NCBI GenBank assembly: GCA_029339505.1
Contig: JAQISU010000098.1
Location: 1,373,501 to 1,437,500 of the forward strand
Source: Unio delphinus
Lineage: Eukaryota > Mollusca > Bivalvia > Unionida > Unionidae
Length of the DNA: 64,000 nt
Direction of reading: 5' to 3'
Shown: positions 52,001-58,476 of the stretch, one piece after another
How the letters are laid out: each line of letters starts with the position of its first letter
Position numbering within the stretch: position 1 is the stretch's first letter
Made by a program: the position numbers and the translations under genes
Notes under the pieces: model-generated
Told to the model about the DNA's origin: nothing
What the model saw: the letters and a program-made list of their open reading frames with translations, nothing else
The model's database searches: none

Positions 52001-55000
52001 GAGGCTCCTGTGTCCCTTAAAATTTTAATAGGGGTGGGATTGGCTGAATCACCCAAAAGTGATACAGAACCCTTCGATATGAATGGTTCATAATTCTCCA
52101 TATCAAAATCAGACTGGGATTTATTAGACCCAACAAATGTATTGCTTTCAATACATGACTGTGACCTTGACCTCTTGTAAATAAGAGCATTTGGAACAGG
52201 CCTGTCTTGATTCTGTTGCCTATTTTTCAATTTGTAGCAATCAGAAATAACGTGTCCTTTTTTCTTGCAAAAGTTACACGTCGGAAGAGACAAGGATCTA
52301 GAATCAAACTTCTCTGAAGTCTGATTTTTGAAAGTTGTGTTAGTTTGAGTTTTAGAAGGGCTTGAATTAGGCGGAAATTCTTTTCTGCCAGAAAATTGTT
52401 GAGTAGAAGTCTTGTTAACAAAAGGAACTTTATGTGTCAAAGAATATTTGTCAGCAGCTCGAGCAGCATTTTCCTAGGTTTCAATCTGATGCTCCTCAAG
52501 ATAAGTTTTAACATCACTATGGACACAGTTTTTGAACTCTTCAATTAATATAATTTGCTTGAGATTTTGATAATCTTGCTCAACCTTCTTGGCCAAACAC
52601 CATCTATCAAACAACTGCTCTTTTTGTCTAGCAAATTCGACATGAGTTTGTCCAGCTTCTTTTCTGTAATTTCTAAATTTTTGCCTATAAGCTTCAGGGA
52701 CTAATTCATAACCTCTTAAAATGCATTCTTTAACTACGTCATAATCACCACTTTGCTGAACAGACAGTGAAGTGTAAATCTCACTAGCCTTACCAGTAAT
52801 TACACATTGTAGTAACTGAGTCCAATTCTCTCTTGGCCACTTTAAATTTTCTGCAACTTTTTCAAAAAGAATAAAATATTTGTCTACTTCTTTTTCTTTG
52901 AAAGGGGGCACTAATCTAATATTCCTTGCTTAATCAAAATTCTGATTTGAAGTATGATGGTGATTCTCACTTGCCAGCTCCATTTCTTTCATTCTAATTT
53001 CATATTGTAATTGTTTTTCCTTCTCCCTTTCCTGTCTCTCTCTCTCCTCTTTTTCAAATTGTAAATGTCTTTCTTTATCCCTTTCCTGAAATTCCAGTTT
53101 CTTAAACTCTAATTCCCTCTCTCTCTCCTCTTTTTCTCTATCAATCTGCATCTGCTCTTTTTGTAATTCAATTTGTTTCTCTTTCTCCTCTCTCTCAATT
53201 CGCATTTGCTCTTTTTGTAATTCAATTTGTTTCTCTTTCTCCCTTTCCTGAAACTCCAACTTCCTTAACTCTAATTCCATCTGGAATTTTAATTCTAATT
53301 CCTTTAATTTTATGTCAGAGTCTGATGCAGACTTACTGACTGGAATCAAAGCACTTTGTTCCAAAACATCCTGTTCTACCAAATACTGGACCAAAATCTT
53401 TTTGATATCTTGTTTCGTCAAAGAAGCCTTCACTTCGGAAAGATCGTATTTCCTGGCAAGTTGAACCAACTCATCTTTTTTGAAAAGATCTAATTGCTCC
53501 TGGGTTGGATTAGAAAGAAATATTTCTACCTTAGATGTCATTTTGATACAAGCGTGTCAGTCTCACTAAAGATTTAAAGCTCTCAAAAACTAGGGGAAAT
53601 TCAAATTTAAATTCAAATTTATCTCAAATCTCAATCCCGGACGAGCCCCCAATTCTATGTTACGTGCTTAGGCTCGAATAAGCAGCAACACAGAAAGATA
53701 TAAAAACTAACAAGCTTGTATAACTTTAACAATGATTTTATTAAGTACAATTATTTTCATAAAATAAATAAACTTACGGTTTTAGAGAATCAAATCCAAC
53801 AAATATAGAATTCACAAAATAATCCACTAATGGAATTTCAAGTCCTGATAAATAAATGTTCTAATAGTTCCAGGTTCGAATCTTGACGATGTAATCCAAA
53901 ATGGCTGACAACGTCACGTGGTACAGTTCTTGTTTTTAAATCATCCAGATGAAATTATGAAACATATGTCCTTTTCCAGATAAATAGAATAATTCTTCTT
54001 TTCCAACGAATTGACACAGTCCAGAACAAGATATTAAACTCAAACAGAAAATACACAACTTCTTTAAAATAAGCCCAATTTATATTCTACTAAAGTTAGC
54101 TTCCAAAACACAGCTATATATATTGTTTTTCTGAAGTAAACAAGTAATCACGCGCGTTTCTAGAAATTGATAGAAGGTCAGAGGAAGAGTCTACCTTCAC
54201 CATGTCACGTAATAATGGAATGTTCTAGAAGGAAATCATTCACTTATAAAATGTTGTCCCCGAAATCAACCAATGAAATTGAAGACCTGTTGACAATGTC
54301 TAAAGCAAGGTCAGGAACTAGACCACTGTAAGCCAAGGTCAGCCTGTTTATCAGTAAAGTACAGGTCAACTGAATTTTCTAGAAAAATTTCCCATTTAAT
54401 GAATAATAAATCCTAAATGACAATTTTGGACATAATAATTAAAAATAAATAAAATTAAATCCAATAGCCGTAACACTTCCTTCACTATTAATGCTGGTTG
54501 CCATGTATAGCCTATTGTGTGCTGAAAAATGACATTAAACCCTACAACAACAACAACATTTTTTTATTTATAATAATGGGACAGATTAAAACCACTGAAT
54601 AAATCTTGATCAGATTTGATGGAAAGCATTCTGGCATGAAGCTCTTTAAGGTCATATACAAACATTTATTTTTATGGGTTTCAGATCTTATGGTTTGGGT
54701 AAAAATAAAATTCATGGATACCTAAGTTCATGGATCTACCATTTATTAAAAAAGTCAAAAGTGATGTATATGCAACGTTCCCTCTAAGCTGCACATCCTC
54801 GCGCAGCTGAATTGTCAAACCAACATTAAATTTTGCTCAATCCAACGTTAAATTTTGCTCATCTCCATAATGCTTGCGCAATACAGCGAGCACTGTGCGC
54901 ACATCTACCATTCGCTTAGAGGGAACATTGTGTATATGTCTCTGTTAAACAGATTTAATCCATACTGCAGTAATTAGTTGATTAATTAAGTTTTTGATTG

Positions 55001-58000
55001 CTAACATCTGGCATAATTGGGAAGATCTTAAAGAAAATGTCAACTTCATTTTCCAACCATGTCTGAGCTAGCTGATACAACTATCAGTATCTTACATAAA
55101 CAGGTTATCATTTTTTGGTTGGATGGTTCGTTGTGGTAGGGTTTAATGCCATATTTCAGCACATGCTAGGCTATGCATGGCAGTCAGTATTAATGGTGGA
55201 GGAAGAACCTGGGAAAACCCCCATAAAGAACAACTGACCCATGAGAAGCTACTGGCATGCTTTCAACCATGCCTACAGTGGCTGAATCCGAGACCGGAAC
55301 CCACACAGACAGAGGTGAGATGGAAGTGATCCGTGACAGATAGCTCTTTAGACCACTCTGCCACTGGGGCCCCTTCTCATTTGTTCTTTGCTATCAAAGT
55401 ATAAAGTTCTTATTGATTAGGCATTTGAACAAAGCTGATAACTTACCATTTTGTTCAAAATTGTCTCCCCATTTGCAGTAACACACTGGAATGAGAATCC
55501 CATGTTTCAGTTTATGTGAAATCTGTACATGACTTGCTTCCCCTTTCTCAGTATAATCAAGAGGCGGTAGCAATATTTGATGTTTTCAAAGTGGGGCTGG
55601 TATCTCACTTAAAGGAAAACAGGATTATACTAATGCTTGTTTGGGCCACATGTATGTATAAGTTGCAACCCAATGATTTAACTGTTAACTTTTACAAGGA
55701 TGAACTCAAATCATGTTTTTATGAGTGGTATTCAACACAGGTGATTGATCGTTTAATTGAACTGGAGGACAATAAAGATGTACATTCAGATCAGGTCTCG
55801 GTTGACCTTAAAACATCAACCATTAAACATATTCATGAATGGATTAGGTATCTGCACACATGGCAAGTAGCATATCAGAGAGACCTAATTGAAATGGGCT
55901 TTAGAAATAATCGGCTATTTTTTTACTTAACATTTTGTTGATATGTGTCAAAATGTAATTATAAATGGGAATAATGTGTTTTGGGAAGCAAAGAAAGTCA
56001 CAAAAACAAAACAAAATCCGTTGAAAAAGTTAAGTTTTAAAACTACTGAACAAGCATCCTGGCAGCATAGATCTTTCTGGCTTATACAGATTATCCCAAT
56101 CAGCCATCAAATATAGCTGCTGTTTCTAAAATTAGAACATTTTAAAATAATTTGTTTTAATTGACCACTCATAAAAACTTTACCAAGTTCAAAGAATATT
56201 TATTTGCCCGAATGCCTTGGAGATTTATACAAAACATGCTGTTATGCCATTAACTAAAAGTAGAAAATGTTTACACGTTATGTTTTTTAAAAAAAGAACT
56301 GCTAAAAAGAATTTTACAAAGTATAACACTAAGCATCACTTACATAGGAACATTTCAGTATCAGTCAAATACGGATAAAGATTCTAAATCTTGAGAAACC
56401 TTGAAAATCCTTTTCATAACCTTTGGAATCAACAGACCTTAATAAATTTCAACAAAATAAGATCTTATTAACCCAGATTTCTTGGTCATTTACTCTGTGT
56501 TTAGTTATTAGGCAGATAACAGTCAGGTGACCCATCTTAGGTCTTTTGATGATGTTGGGAATGAGAATCTTAAACAGATAGGTCCAAGTTTGCGTGGGCA
56601 GCTTAATATGTTACTTTAGCAGTATAGAGAATTCTTTCGCAAACTGGTAAGAAATTTTAGTTGTATTTGGTACATACCTTGAGAAATAATTTTGCTTCTG
56701 TGATGACATTTGCTGTATTTTAAGCAGACTGCAATTACAGACCTTTAAACAGGTAATGTTACCAAAGTTGTAGCAGTTTCACTTGTGCTTTAATTACATT
56801 TCATTTGCATTTATTTTGCATTTAATTTGCAGTACATCCATTTGCATTCCATTCACTCTTGATTCCATTCACTCTTGATTCCATTATTCCATTCACTCTT
56901 AATTCCATTCACAATTGCTTGTCAAATGTGATTTTGTAATTTTTCGCTATTGGTTTAACAGATTCTAAGTGAATGGCTTCTGTTCATTTTTTTTTCTTTC
57001 ATTATAATTCCTTCTAAATGCATTTACTAAAGTTAGGATTTCTGTTTCTGATAGTTGCATTAATACTATCATATGTGCTTATAAATACAGTCAGAATGCA
57101 AACCACATACTACAAAGATTTGCCATAGTATAATGCCCCTGCAGATCAGGGTATATGTTGTTTATTCTACTGATTACTCCTAACAAATTGCACAGGCTCA
57201 GATCTGCTGGTGCATTATGTGACAGCAGATCTGGGTCTTCATTTGTAAGTATCTACAGTAGGTATGCGGACTGAACTGCTGTTTTCATATCGTGGTTTGC
57301 TTGTAAAATAGTAAATGCATTAAATTCCAAAGCCAGCATTGAATGTACTATAAATAAAAAAACAGCTGCAATAAATATAAAGATATAGTTTGTTAAAAAT
57401 TTATCTGCAAATTATTTTTTTAAAAATTCAAATAAAACTTTATGGATATTACTCTGGTGATGACATTATTAAATCAGTGTCAGTTTTAAAAAATGCCCAG
57501 CTTATAAGTTGTAAAGAAAATTTCAGCGTAAAGTCTAAAGAATCTCATCCTGTATTACGTGTATCATGTATAGTGGTTTTTGATTTGAACTTTAGTGACA
57601 GGTCAGTATTCAGGTAAATAGCTTTTCAAATCCTTCATACAATTCATTAGCATTTTTTTTCATTTATCATTCTGCATTTGCTTTCCCAGTTTCCTTCATA
57701 TTGCATTCATCTCATTTGTGTTGTTTCGCATTGACATTCATTCTGCATTCTGTTATTGTTCTATTTTTCACCGATAATATCACCTGATTTAGGATCTTAA
57801 GCATATTGTCATCTTGGTAGTCATATTTGTTCCATTGAATAGGCTTTAAAGTCTTTGTCTAATTGGTGCATTAATTCCAGACATAATCTCAACAGAACAA
57901 TAAAATATGAAGAAAATAAGGCATGCGATTGGATTATAGGGTCTCTTATTTGATAAGGAAAATGCTTTTGGCAGAGCTAAAATTGTTGTTGCATATATCA

Positions 58001-58476
58001 AGATTTTGAAAGAATGTTAAAAATTCATGCATTTCAATTCAATCTGTACTGATGTACATACATTTCAATGCAATTTGCACTGATGACATGAATTTCAATT
58101 CAATTTGTACTGATGACATGCATTTCAATTCAATTTGTACTGATGTACATGCATTTCAATGCAATTTGCACTGATGACATGCATTTCAATTCATTTTGTA
58201 CTGATGACATGCATTCAATTCAATTTGCACTGATGTACATGCATTTCAATTCAATTTGCACTGATGTACATGCATTTCAGTTCAACTTGCACTGATTTAT
58301 GGAAAAACCTACCCCATTTGGTCACTTTGACTTATTCAGAATTATATAAATTGTAAAAGTTTTTTTCATGATTTTCTTTACATTACTGCAGTAAATTTAT
58401 ATTGTTGTAATTATAATAATATCACCTTTGTGTATATTTTCAGATAGTTGACAGTTCCCGAAGTGTTAGTACATGT
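24940..58476 (+). CDS. PGAP1: PGAP1, GPI inositol-deacylase (partial, ten 5' coding exons)
   Basis: PGAP1 is the ER membrane lipase that removes the acyl chain from the inositol of GPI anchors, needed for efficient ER exit of GPI-anchored proteins (family knowledge). Ten exons join into 801 nt, 267 codons, without a stop. Residues 5-23 form a hydrophobic N-terminal membrane segment. Next come the conserved CEMTYMFEQPEY motif, YIYGEG, a GIPVLFIPG strand, RSLGSVALRK, HFNYFSVDFNE, and the nucleophile elbow GHSMGG with the catalytic serine near residue 170. TEATPHQGPV and STGGGHRD follow. All junctions are GT-AG and every phase matches. The known family is about 900 residues, so roughly the first 30% is present; the catalytic Asp/His and the C-terminal membrane segments lie beyond 64000. 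Introns are large and hold SINEs, MITEs, minisatellites, a LINE, an LTR retrotransposon and a Tigger element. Confidence 0.95.
25075..27650. other. PGAP1 intron 1, 5' part
   Basis: AT-rich intron sequence. Short ORFs (for example 26271-26584) have no recognised motif or splice context. Confidence 0.4.
27690..28115. repeat. Degenerate piggyBac-type MITE relative
   Basis: The sequence around TTGACAGATGTAGTTCTACAAT, TTTTTGGCCTGAGAGCTAAAGC and TGCACACAGACAG aligns with the interior of the MITE at 44652-45261. A remnant terminus CCAGGGTG lies near 28123. It is older and more diverged. Confidence 0.5.
28690..28757 (+). CDS. PGAP1: PGAP1 exon 2
   Basis: This exon has 68 nt between TTATTTCAG and GTCAGT. 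It encodes RVPMKKNVSKSFPRFELYIY followed by GE; the FELYIYGEG motif is typical of PGAP1. It leaves two bases for the next exon. Confidence 0.9.
28845..29060. repeat. Dispersed repeat shared with 33029-33170
   Basis: Words such as CATGAGCGACCACC, GTGACCAG and CTGATTTAGTCCTTT-like segments occur in the same order at 33029-33170. The GACCACCTG motif resembles Tigger-type element ends. Confidence 0.4.
29122..29584. repeat. Minisatellite, about 11 x 41 bp, PGAP1 intron 2
   Basis: Unit AACCAGACTAAAGTACATAC followed by AACTGTTCCAGCACTATAAAT, repeated about 11 times with few changes. Neighbouring units vary at ATAGAAATT versus ATACAACT. It produces spurious repetitive ORFs on both strands. Confidence 0.9.
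29585..32467. other. PGAP1 intron 2, 3' part
   Basis: Mostly featureless AT-rich DNA. An 80-codon minus-strand ORF (31051-31293) has balanced codons but no recognised family. Confidence 0.35.
32468..32488 (+). CDS. PGAP1: PGAP1 micro-exon 3 (21 nt)
   Basis: A 21-nt exon between TTCTTTTCAG and GTGAGT, encoding GVYAKSI plus two bases of the following Met codon. It bridges YIYGEG (exon 2) and KLKLEGIPVLF (exon 4), and joining exons 2 and 4 directly would drop these residues while keeping the frame. It sits at the head of a local tandem repeat whose later copies contain a second possible exon. Confidence 0.85.
32489..34449. other. PGAP1 intron 3
   Basis: Begins with the exon-3-derived tandem repeat (to about 32630). 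33029-33170 is the second copy of the dispersed repeat at 28845. An (AAT)n-type tract lies near 32990-33025. No gene seen. Confidence 0.4.
32544..32609 (+). other. Candidate alternative PGAP1 exon (66 nt) made by exon-3 repeats
   Basis: Two further copies of the exon-3 sequence (GGTTTATGCCAAGA...) follow the real exon. The first has a CAG acceptor but no donor; the second has a GTGAGT donor but no acceptor. Taken together they form a 66-nt open segment in the same phase as exon 3, beginning VYAKTT and ending VYAKSIK. The acceptor lacks a good pyrimidine tract, so use is uncertain. Confidence 0.3.
34450..34514 (+). CDS. PGAP1: PGAP1 exon 4
   Basis: This 65-nt exon encodes KLKLEGIPVLFIPGHGGSFK and a Gln. 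It is the first beta-strand and oxyanion-type loop of the alpha/beta hydrolase fold. The acceptor is CTTTTGACAG and the donor GTAGAT. The boundaries give matching phases on both sides. Confidence 0.92.
35463..35551 (+). CDS. PGAP1: PGAP1 exon 5
   Basis: This 89-nt exon between TTTATCAG and GTAAAG encodes RSLGSVALRKTETLAQKNHF and NYFSVDFNE, which align with the human RSIGSIALRK and FFSVNFNE motifs. Its higher GC than the flanking introns fits a coding exon. Confidence 0.94.
36289..36331 (+). CDS. PGAP1: PGAP1 exon 6
   Basis: This short 43-nt exon between CATTTGCAG and GTATGC encodes DLSGMFGGVLWEET. In the family this is the acidic-GG segment after FNE. It leaves one base. Confidence 0.88.
36332..37338. 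other. PGAP1 intron 6, 5' part
   Basis: Imperfect repeats of TATACATTGGCTTGC-type words occur around 36490-36680. No gene seen. Confidence 0.35.
37351..37587 (-). mobile_element. tRNA-derived SINE, copy 1
   Basis: On the minus strand it starts GGGCCCTGAGTGGCCGAGTG (A-box region of a tRNA-like head) and has a B-box-like GGGTTCGAGTCTC and a GGCGGCCATGTATAGCC-like body (here inverted). Its end is GGCGTTAAACC followed by an A-rich tail. Perfect 12-bp target duplication ACTTACACAATG (37339-37350, 37588-37599). Confidence 0.88.
38080..39450 (-). mobile_element. Internally deleted LINE (endonuclease fused to C-terminus)
   Basis: On the minus strand the order is TLAQTGRLQELTHEMEHYTW, NGVGFLVNKAIMG, IIQVYAPTTDRDDEEIEEFY, NNLVLANILGQH and IDYILVKNWYRS...SDHDLVIMNF (apurinic-type endonuclease). 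It then jumps to the extreme C-terminus (RKLKWYGHVTRA, GGRRRGRQRKKWSDNITEW). The RT domain is missing. It ends in a (GAT)n tail at 38087-38111, as many RTE-type LINEs do. Frameshifts and stops are present. It is located in PGAP1 intron 6. Confidence 0.8.
39451..40110. other. PGAP1 intron 6, no recognised feature
   Basis: A 96-codon plus-strand ORF (39771-40061) has no recognised motif. The rest is AT-rich. Confidence 0.3.
40119..40590 (-). pseudogene. LINE reverse transcriptase C-terminal fragment
   Basis: Minus-strand frame with LERFYKSCIHSMFDYAGCIW, EASRIITDTNKSL and EIGWNSLNNRRHKHNLIL, the conserved post-RT region of jockey/CR1-type LINEs. An upstream frame adds WSSLWQAHIS-like and KVLTLKK words. 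5' truncated. Confidence 0.65.
40952..41196 (+). mobile_element. tRNA-derived SINE, copy 2
   Basis: Nearly full-length: GGCCGAGTGGTCTAAAGCGC, GGATCGAATCT (B box), GGCCGCCATGTATAGCCTAT, and tail GTTAAACCCTACAACAACAA. 8-bp target duplication CCAAAGCT. Best preserved copy. Confidence 0.9.
41415..43150. repeat. Minisatellite type 1, about 15 units of 63-73 bp
   Basis: Unit containing GTGGTATGCTCTATAGCTCC and CATGGACTGTTATAATAAGG, with GCATACTGTGTCCTG or a TATACTGTACTGTATC variant. The first unit is split by a hAT MITE (41453-42160). Two subunit forms alternate, indicating higher-order duplication. PGAP1 intron 6. Confidence 0.9.
41453..42160. mobile_element. hAT-type MITE (708 bp)
   Basis: Inverted ends TAATGTTGTTCCGATTATCG and, reversed, TAGTGATGGGAATTGG. 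Subterminal ATCGATTATAATCGAT words face each other. Perfect 8-bp target duplication GTTATAAT (41445-41452, 42161-42168) within a minisatellite unit. No ORF of note. Confidence 0.85.
43151..43505. repeat. Minisatellite type 2, about 4 units of 85 bp
   Basis: Unit with CATGGACAGTGTTACAAAGA and AGCAATGTATTATGTACTTC. It shares the GTGGTAT...CTATA...CTC.CATGGAC frame with type 1, so both derive from one ancestor. It ends about 85 bp before exon 7. Confidence 0.85.
43588..43679 (+). CDS. PGAP1: PGAP1 exon 7 (lipase motif)
   Basis: This 92-nt exon between TTTTGCAG and GTGAGT encodes YVHHAIQKILSLYK, then PPKSVVLVGHSM. The serine of GHSMGG is the catalytic nucleophile by family knowledge; the GG comes from exon 8. 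A minisatellite ends about 90 bp upstream. Confidence 0.95.
44035..44270 (+). mobile_element. tRNA-derived SINE, copy 3
   Basis: GGGGGCTCCGAGTGGACGAG head, GGTTCAAGTCTTA B-box-like, GGCCGCCATGTG body, tail ACCCTACAACAACAAG. PGAP1 intron 7. Confidence 0.88.
44464..44560 (+). CDS. PGAP1: PGAP1 exon 8
   Basis: This 97-nt exon between TCATTTCAG and GTATGT encodes GGMIARALFVLPDFDGQTVN and TIITEATPHQGP. It matches the conserved GGLVARAL...ITQATPH region. Confidence 0.95.
44652..45261. mobile_element. piggyBac-type MITE (610 bp)
   Basis: CACATTAATCCCTGG ... CCAGAGGTTAATGTG forms a 15-bp inverted repeat with two mismatches, directly flanked by TTAA on both sides (44648-44651, 45262-45265), the diagnostic piggyBac target. 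No transposase. An older relative is at 27690-28115. PGAP1 intron 8. Confidence 0.85.
46027..46184 (+). CDS. PGAP1: PGAP1 exon 9
   Basis: This 158-nt exon between TTATTGTAG and GTAAGC encodes VMALDGTLKHFYHTVNEHW, a potential N-glycosylation site (KNST), and STGGGHRDILVRQGLTSLND. It ends in phase 0. Confidence 0.94.
46297..48386 (-). mobile_element. Pogo-like DNA transposon, non-autonomous (2.1 kb)
   Basis: Ends CTGTATATACTCGCGTATAA and, reversed, CCGTATATACTCGCGTAAAA, flanked by TA dinucleotides. A 16-C run follows the left terminus. The minus strand carries a transposase with N- and C-termini only (46605-46979). A tandem-like duplication of an internal segment occurs at 47660-47850 and 47880-48060. 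PGAP1 intron 9. Confidence 0.85.
46605..46979 (-). pseudogene. Pogo-like transposase: DNA-binding N-terminus fused to acidic C-terminus
   Basis: From the ATG at 46979: KRKCSAYDEAFKLNVIEYAE, NNNHAAARE and, after a 1-nt frameshift, VNEKQIWEWRQ, a brinker-type helix-turn-helix as found in pogo-like transposases. It is joined after a short gap to the usual acidic end (DDLYDESTPVTEAEFRELFG, ending GIKK). The catalytic DDE domain is entirely absent. Confidence 0.75.
48733..49552 (-). repeat. Element B 3' LTR
   Basis: 820 bp with TG...CA ends. It is clearly diverged from the element A LTR (many indels in the second half) while almost identical to 53658-54475. Confidence 0.93.
49553..49563 (-). other. 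Element B polypurine tract
   Basis: ATGGGGGAAGG on the element strand immediately adjoins the 3' LTR, identical to copy A. Confidence 0.8.
49690..50306 (-). pseudogene. Element B reverse transcriptase remnant
   Basis: Reads LKKEIQYLLENDFIKPSKSD, WSSLCIFVPKPDKTLRMCTD, YRKVNRVTKTDSFPLTR and NAKYVTKF. It then jumps to GLYQYKESPF, GLEICDVIIYNDTWREHLAT and KSEFCCAIVPFLGHFVGHGQ. Fingers and thumb motifs are good, but the palm core and the catalytic acidic box are missing. RNase H is absent. Placement downstream of integrase matches copy A. Confidence 0.84.
50602..52440 (-). pseudogene. Element B protease-integrase remnant ORF (612 aa)
   Basis: Corresponds to residues 217-828 of copy A's long ORF. 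It contains the CCHC knuckle (CNFCKKKGHVISDC), protease DTGAS and LLLGND, the repetitive linker, the integrase zinc finger (HETPLAGH, CRSCRTCQ), MVDC with the first catalytic Asp, the same abrupt loss after KTKSS, and the C-terminal RYYGPYKV. It continues the gag frame after a nonsense codon at 52474-52476; its first Met is therefore an internal residue. Confidence 0.9.
52474..53541 (-). pseudogene. Element B gag with two nonsense codons
   Basis: Starts MTSKVEIFLSNPTQEQ at 53541 with the SAP-like segment and coiled coil (203 codons). The first nonsense codon is at 52930-52932 (after NQNFD, where copy A has Leu). The second is at 52474-52476 (after HQIET, where copy A has Leu). The capsid-like portion lies between (VDKYFILFEKVAENLKWP, YELVPEAYRQKFR). 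The coiled-coil repeat number and order differ from copy A. Confidence 0.9.
53634..53651 (-). other. Element B primer-binding site, tRNA-Pro type
   Basis: TGGGGGCTCGTCCGGGAT on the element strand, 6 nt inside the 5' LTR. It is the well-known 18-nt complement of the animal tRNA-Pro 3' end, including CCA. Confidence 0.9.
53658..54475 (-). repeat. Element B 5' LTR
   Basis: 818 bp, partner of 48733-49552. Differences include a 2-bp indel near the AATATTC motif and a few substitutions. Confidence 0.93.
54773..54930. mobile_element. hAT-type MITE (158 bp)
   Basis: Inverted ends CAACGTTCCCTCTAAGC and, reversed, CAATGTTCCCTCTAAGC with one mismatch; perfect 8-bp target duplication TGTATATG (54765-54772, 54931-54938). 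The interior contains two copies of AAATTTTGCTCA. Confidence 0.88.
55135..55373 (-). mobile_element. tRNA-derived SINE, copy 5
   Basis: Minus orientation: GGGGCCCCAGTGGCAGAGTG head, GGGTTCCGGTCTCGG B-box region, GCCATGCATAGCC body, and the GGCATTAAACCCTACCAC tail. More diverged than copies 1-2. Confidence 0.82.
55516..55941 (+). pseudogene. Pogo-type (DDE_1) transposase fragment
   Basis: A 141-codon ORF resembling the second half of a DDE_1 domain: AVAIFDVFKVGLVSHLKENR, then LQPNDLTVNFYKDELKSCFY, EWYSTQVIDRLIELEDNKD, VSVDLKTSTIK and DLIEMGF. The AxIFDVFK box carries the second catalytic Asp position and LQPND the third-acid region. Upstream catalytic sequence and the DNA-binding domain are missing. 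Related to 4738-4998. PGAP1 intron 9. Confidence 0.65.
55942..58020. other. PGAP1 intron 9, no gene recognised
   Basis: AT-rich. A short ATTCCATTCACTCTTG repeat lies at 56841-56925. Only unassigned ORFs are present. Confidence 0.4.
58025..58297. repeat. Minisatellite, about 9 x 30 bp
   Basis: Unit ATGCATTTCAATTCAATTTG followed by (C/T)ACTGATG(T)AC. It ends about 145 bp before micro-exon 10. Confidence 0.9.
58444..58476 (+). CDS. PGAP1: PGAP1 micro-exon 10 (33 nt)
   Basis: This 33-nt, phase 0-0 exon between TATATTTTCAG and GTAAGT encodes IVDSSRSVSTC. It fits the family position after LTSLND, before the VSTDHLSIVWCKQL block, which is expected to the right of the window. The exon is very short, so the call rests on its excellent splice sites, phase and position. 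Confidence 0.65.

Larger units (their letters stand above)
48733..54475 (-). mobile_element. LTR retrotransposon copy B (Ty3-type, Gmr1-like order), non-autonomous
   Basis: 5.7-kb minus-strand element; LTRs of 820 and 818 bp (TGTTAC...GTAACA); 4-bp target duplication CTTC (48729-48732, 54476-54479). Same domain order and same integrase and RT losses as copy A, but different disabling mutations: two nonsense codons in gag and no frameshift at the CT tract. The LTRs differ at fewer than ten sites by eye (about 99% identical), so it is younger than A. Inserted in a truncated SINE in PGAP1 intron 9. Confidence 0.93.
48604..54617 (+). mobile_element. 5'-truncated SINE (copy 4) split by LTR element B, with long flanking repeats
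   Basis: SINE body 48650-48732 (GGCCAATGTGG...GGGTTCTTC) resumes after LTR element B at 54476 (CTTCACTATTAATGCTGG) and ends ACCCTACAACAACAACAAC. Flanking direct repeats of about 46 bp (48604-48649 and 54572-54617, three mismatches by eye) look like an exceptionally long target duplication. Confidence 0.8.
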
